Origin: Aureimonas fodinaquatilis
GTDB lineage: Bacteria; Pseudomonadota; Alphaproteobacteria; Rhizobiales; Rhizobiaceae
Direction of reading: 5' to 3'
DNA: 64,000 nucleotides
Assembly: GCF_008369445.1 (NCBI RefSeq)
Contig: NZ_VTWH01000003.1
Coordinates: 62,001-126,000 of the forward strand
Position 1 is the stretch's first letter, and the number at the start of each line of letters is the position of its first letter. Positions 61,548 to 64,000 of this stretch are shown here, piece after piece. A program made the position numbers and the translations under genes. The notes under the pieces were generated by a model. It was given only the letters and a program-made list of their open reading frames with translations. It was not told the origin of the DNA and did not search any database.

Positions 61548-63514
61548 GCTGCATCCTCCAGCGTCAGGAGCAGCATGCCATCATCCGCCCGATCGCCAAC
61601 GCTGACAAGAACCGTTGCCACGGTGCCATCGCGCGGGGCGGTGAGGGTGTGCTCCATCTTCATTGCCTCGACAATGATCAGCGGCGCGCCCTTTTTCACA
61701 ATGTCGCCAGCGCGGGCCGAAACCATGCGCACAGTTCCGGGCATGGGGGAGGTGATGGCATTGCCGGCATCCATCACAAGCCCACTCGAACCCGGCAAGG
61801 GGCGGTGCGCCTCAAAGGTTTCGCCGTCGAGAAACAGGCTGACTGCCCATTCCTGCCTGAACCAGCCAAAATGCTGCGAAATGCCATCAAGCGACACGCG
61901 CGGGCGTGGGCCTTTTTCAGCAATGTCGATTGTTACAAGCTGGCCTTCAACATCAACCGATGCGAGCGAGCCGCAAAGTGTGGTGCGCACCAGCCGGGTC
62001 TGGCCTCCAATGTCCACGCGAATGGGCATGGTTGCGTGACCGAAGTGGCGAAAGCCGCGCAACTGGTCCCACGGCGCATCCGATTGCGGCCGATCAAAGC
62101 AGTTTTGCAGAACCAGCGCTGCCAGTGCATAGGCTCGCGCAGGAGGGGCATCATCAGGCACCAGAACGCCCATGTCCCGTTCGATCAGCCCTGTGTCCAC
62201 CTGCCCGGCAGCAAATCCGGAATGGCCGGCCAGACGGGTCAGGAAGGCCAGATTGGTGGTCACTCCGGCAATCTCGCTTGCAGCAAGACCCTGTTTCAGC
62301 TTGCGCAAAGCGGCCTGTCGGCTGGGGCCATGTGCAATGACTTTGGCAATCATCGGGTCGTAGTAAGGGGAAACCTCGTCGCCCTCCCTCACGCCACTGT
62401 CTATGCGCAGATCCTGTTGCAGTGACAGCCGCTTCAACTGGCCGGTCGCGGGCAAAAATCCCCTGCCGGGGTTTTCGGCATAGACACGGGCTTCAAAAGC
62501 ATGGCCGTTCAGGCCAATCTGGTCCTGCGTTGCAGGCAGCTTTTCGCCACTGGCAACGCGAAGCTGCCATTCCACCAGATCCAGCCCGGTCACCGCTTCG
62601 GTTACGGGGTGTTCGACCTGCAGGCGGGTGTTCATTTCCATGAACCAGAAGCGGTCAGGCAACAGGCCTTCCGACCCATCGACGATAAATTCGATCGTGC
62701 CAGCGCCGCTATAGCCAATGGCCTTGGCAGCCCGCACCGCAGCATCGCCCATGGCCGCGCGCATCTCTGCCGTCATTCCGGGAGCCGGGGCCTCTTCAAT
62801 CACTTTCTGGTGGCGGCGCTGCAATGAGCAGTCCCGCTCATACAAATGCACGGCATTGCCATGATTGTCGCCAAACACCTGAATTTCGATGTGGCGTGGC
62901 GCGGTGATATATTTTTCAATCAGGCAGGCCGCATCGCCAAAGGCTGCGCGTGCCTCGCGCTGCGCGCCTTCCAGCGCAGCAGAGAAATCCTCTGCCCGGT
63001 CCACGCGGCGCATGCCCTTGCCGCCGCCGCCTGCACGAGCCTTGATCAGAACCGGATAGCCAATGCGTGCGGCTTCCTGCGCCAGGAAATTGCTGTCCTG
63101 CTCGGCGCCGTGATAGCCGGGAACCACCGGCACACCGGCCTGTTCCATCAGACGTTTTGCGGCGTCTTTCAGGCCCATGGCGCGTATGGCCGATGCGGAT
63201 GGGCCGATAAACACCAGACCGGCGGTTGTCACCGCATCAACAAATTCAGGATTTTCTGAAAGAAAGCCATAGCCGGGGTGAATGGCCTGAGCGCCGGTTT
63301 TGCGGGCTGCATCCAGTATGGCGTCCATGCGCAGATAGCTTTCTGCCACCGGTGCAGGGCCAATGTGCACAGCCTGATCGGCCAGACGCACATGCTGGGC
63401 GTTGGCATCGGCGTCAGAGTAGACCGCCACCGTGGCAATGCCAAGCCGCCGGGCAGTCCTGATGATCCGAACGGCTATTTCGCCGCGATTGGCAATCAAT
63501 ATCTTGTCAAACAT
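61544..63514 (-). CDS. liuD: Methylcrotonoyl-CoA carboxylase biotin-containing (alpha) subunit
   Basis: This 656-residue enzyme carries biotin carboxylase and biotin carrier domains for carboxylation of 3-methylcrotonyl-CoA. Biotin carboxylase: MFDKILIANRGEIAVRIIRT, HPGYGFLSENPEFV, the Gly-rich ATP loop KARAGGGGKGMRRV, RDCSLQRRHQKVIEEAPAPG and MNTRLQVEHPVTE. The C-terminal carrier has the biotinylated Lys in VEAMKMEHTL. The ATG at 63514 follows GAGGCG; a second ATG three bases upstream is possible. It lies eight bases after the liuB stop. Confidence 0.95.
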   Translation of the reverse strand: MFDKILIANRGEIAVRIIRTARRLGIATVAVYSDADANAQHVRLADQAVHIGPAPVAESYLRMDAILDAARKTGAQAIHPGYGFLSENPEFVDAVTTAGLVFIGPSASAIRAMGLKDAAKRLMEQAGVPVVPGYHGAEQDSNFLAQEAARIGYPVLIKARAGGGGKGMRRVDRAEDFSAALEGAQREARAAFGDAACLIEKYITAPRHIEIQVFGDNHGNAVHLYERDCSLQRRHQKVIEEAPAPGMTAEMRAAMGDAAVRAAKAIGYSGAGTIEFIVDGSEGLLPDRFWFMEMNTRLQVEHPVTEAVTGLDLVEWQLRVASGEKLPATQDQIGLNGHAFEARVYAENPGRGFLPATGQLKRLSLQQDLRIDSGVREGDEVSPYYDPMIAKVIAHGPSRQAALRKLKQGLAASEIAGVTTNLAFLTRLAGHSGFAAGQVDTGLIERDMGVLVPDDAPPARAYALAALVLQNCFDRPQSDAPWDQLRGFRHFGHATMPIRVDIGGQTRLVRTTLCGSLASVDVEGQLVTIDIAEKGPRPRVSLDGISQHFGWFRQEWAVSLFLDGETFEAHRPLPGSSGLVMDAGNAITSPMPGTVRMVSARAGDIVKKGAPLIIVEAMKMEHTLTAPRDGTVATVLVSVGDRADDGMLLLTLEDAA

Positions 63515-63521
63515 CATCGCC

Positions 63522-64000
63522 TCACATCCGGAACAGGCCAAAGCGCGTTTCGCCCACCGGGGCGTTCAGCGCAGCGGAAAGCGAAAGTCCAAGCGCGTCG
63601 CGGCTCTTGCGCGGGTCCAGAATGCCATCATCCCACAGTCGTGCAGAGGCGTAGAGCGGGTGGCTCTGACGTTCAAACAGTTCGATCGTCGGTCGCTTGA
63701 ACTCAGTCTCCTCGTCATTGCTCCAGCTTTGGCCGCGCCGTTCCATGCCTTCGCGTTTGACCGTGGCCAGAACGCCCGCCGCCTGTTCGCCGCCCATGAC
63801 TGCAATTCGGGAATTGGGCCAGCTCCATAGAAAGCGAGGTGAAAACCCGCGCCCACACATGCCGTAATTGCCAGCACCATAGGAGCCGCCAACCAGCATG
63901 GTGATTTTGGGAACCGCTGTTGTGGAAACCGCGGTGACCAGCTTTGCGCCATGCTTGGCAATGCCGCCCGCCTCGTAACTGCGGCCAACCATAAAGCCGG
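63522..64000 (-). CDS. liuB: Methylcrotonoyl-CoA carboxylase carboxyltransferase (beta) subunit, C-terminal part
   Basis: The frame is open to the right window edge, so only the C-terminal part (about 158 residues) is visible. It reads [21 protein letters not shown], then [20 protein letters not shown] and [16 protein letters not shown], all conserved in acyl-CoA carboxyltransferases of the MCC class. It transfers CO2 from biotin to methylcrotonyl-CoA together with the adjacent liuD product. First visible gene of the liu operon. Confidence 0.95.
   Translation of the reverse strand, partial: GFMVGRSYEAGGIAKHGAKLVTAVSTTAVPKITMLVGGSYGAGNYGMCGRGFSPRFLWSWPNSRIAVMGGEQAAGVLATVKREGMERRGQSWSNDEETEFKRPTIELFERQSHPLYASARLWDDGILDPRKSRDALGLSLSAALNAPVGETRFGLFRM

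Overview
The window looks like a chromosomal segment of an alphaproteobacterium, most likely Hyphomicrobiales (Rhizobiales; Brucellaceae/Phyllobacteriaceae-like). The reasons are the imuA-imuB-dnaE2 cassette behind a GTTC-N7-GTTC type LexA box, the asd / leuB / leuD neighbourhood, the hutF-hutG type histidine pathway, the many sugar ABC transporters, and short palindromic intergenic repeats ending in a CGGCGGGACAATGCG-like tail. Genes are tightly packed and moderately to strongly G+C rich, except for about 20.3-24.7 kb, which is visibly poorer in G+C.

Layout. 1-1058: 3' part of an aldehyde dehydrogenase. 1174-5942 (minus): exported DUF1254 protein, HAD phosphatase, second DUF1254 protein and outer-membrane beta-barrel. 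6112-17418: a sugar-acid locus. The minus operon is FCD regulator, SDR, ABC importer and mannonate dehydratase (uxuA). The divergent plus operon is an enolase-superfamily dehydratase, two uncharacterised proteins, an SDR and an SMP-30 lactonase. 17472-20261: aconitase acnB. 20262-24715: an accessory island holding a HARE-HTH protein, an overlapping alpha-solenoid protein and a convergent WYL-like mini-protein, next to tRNA-Gln(CUG). 25020-33775: MFS pump, OmpA-like lipoprotein, asd, MHS transporter with an enlarged loop, leuB, leuD, CitE-like lyase, DUF1737 protein and a small zincin. 33947-39768: SOS mutagenesis cassette. 39748-47110: complete histidine utilisation locus (hutIHGU and divergent hutFC) around a candidate HutC operator. 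47100-50624: large RTX toxin-like protein without local secretion genes. 50864-53038: CHASE4-GGDEF-EAL protein. 53092-58947: L-fucose-type sugar locus with a ribose-class ABC importer. 59114-64000: TetR regulator and the leucine/isovalerate liu genes (liuC, liuE, liuD, partial liuB).

How the genes work together. Most of the window is scavenging metabolism: uronate-type sugar acids, fucose-type sugars, histidine to glutamate, and leucine to acetyl-CoA plus acetoacetate, feeding the TCA cycle (acnB). Each catabolic block carries its own regulator or a recognisable operator. Housekeeping amino-acid genes (asd, leuB, leuD) and the SOS polymerase cassette are interleaved.

The best candidate for an undescribed system is the two-to-three gene island at 21160-23793. 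Next come the exported DUF1254/HAD operon and the two unassigned proteins inside the sugar-acid operon. All domain names come from reading sequence patterns, not from database searches.
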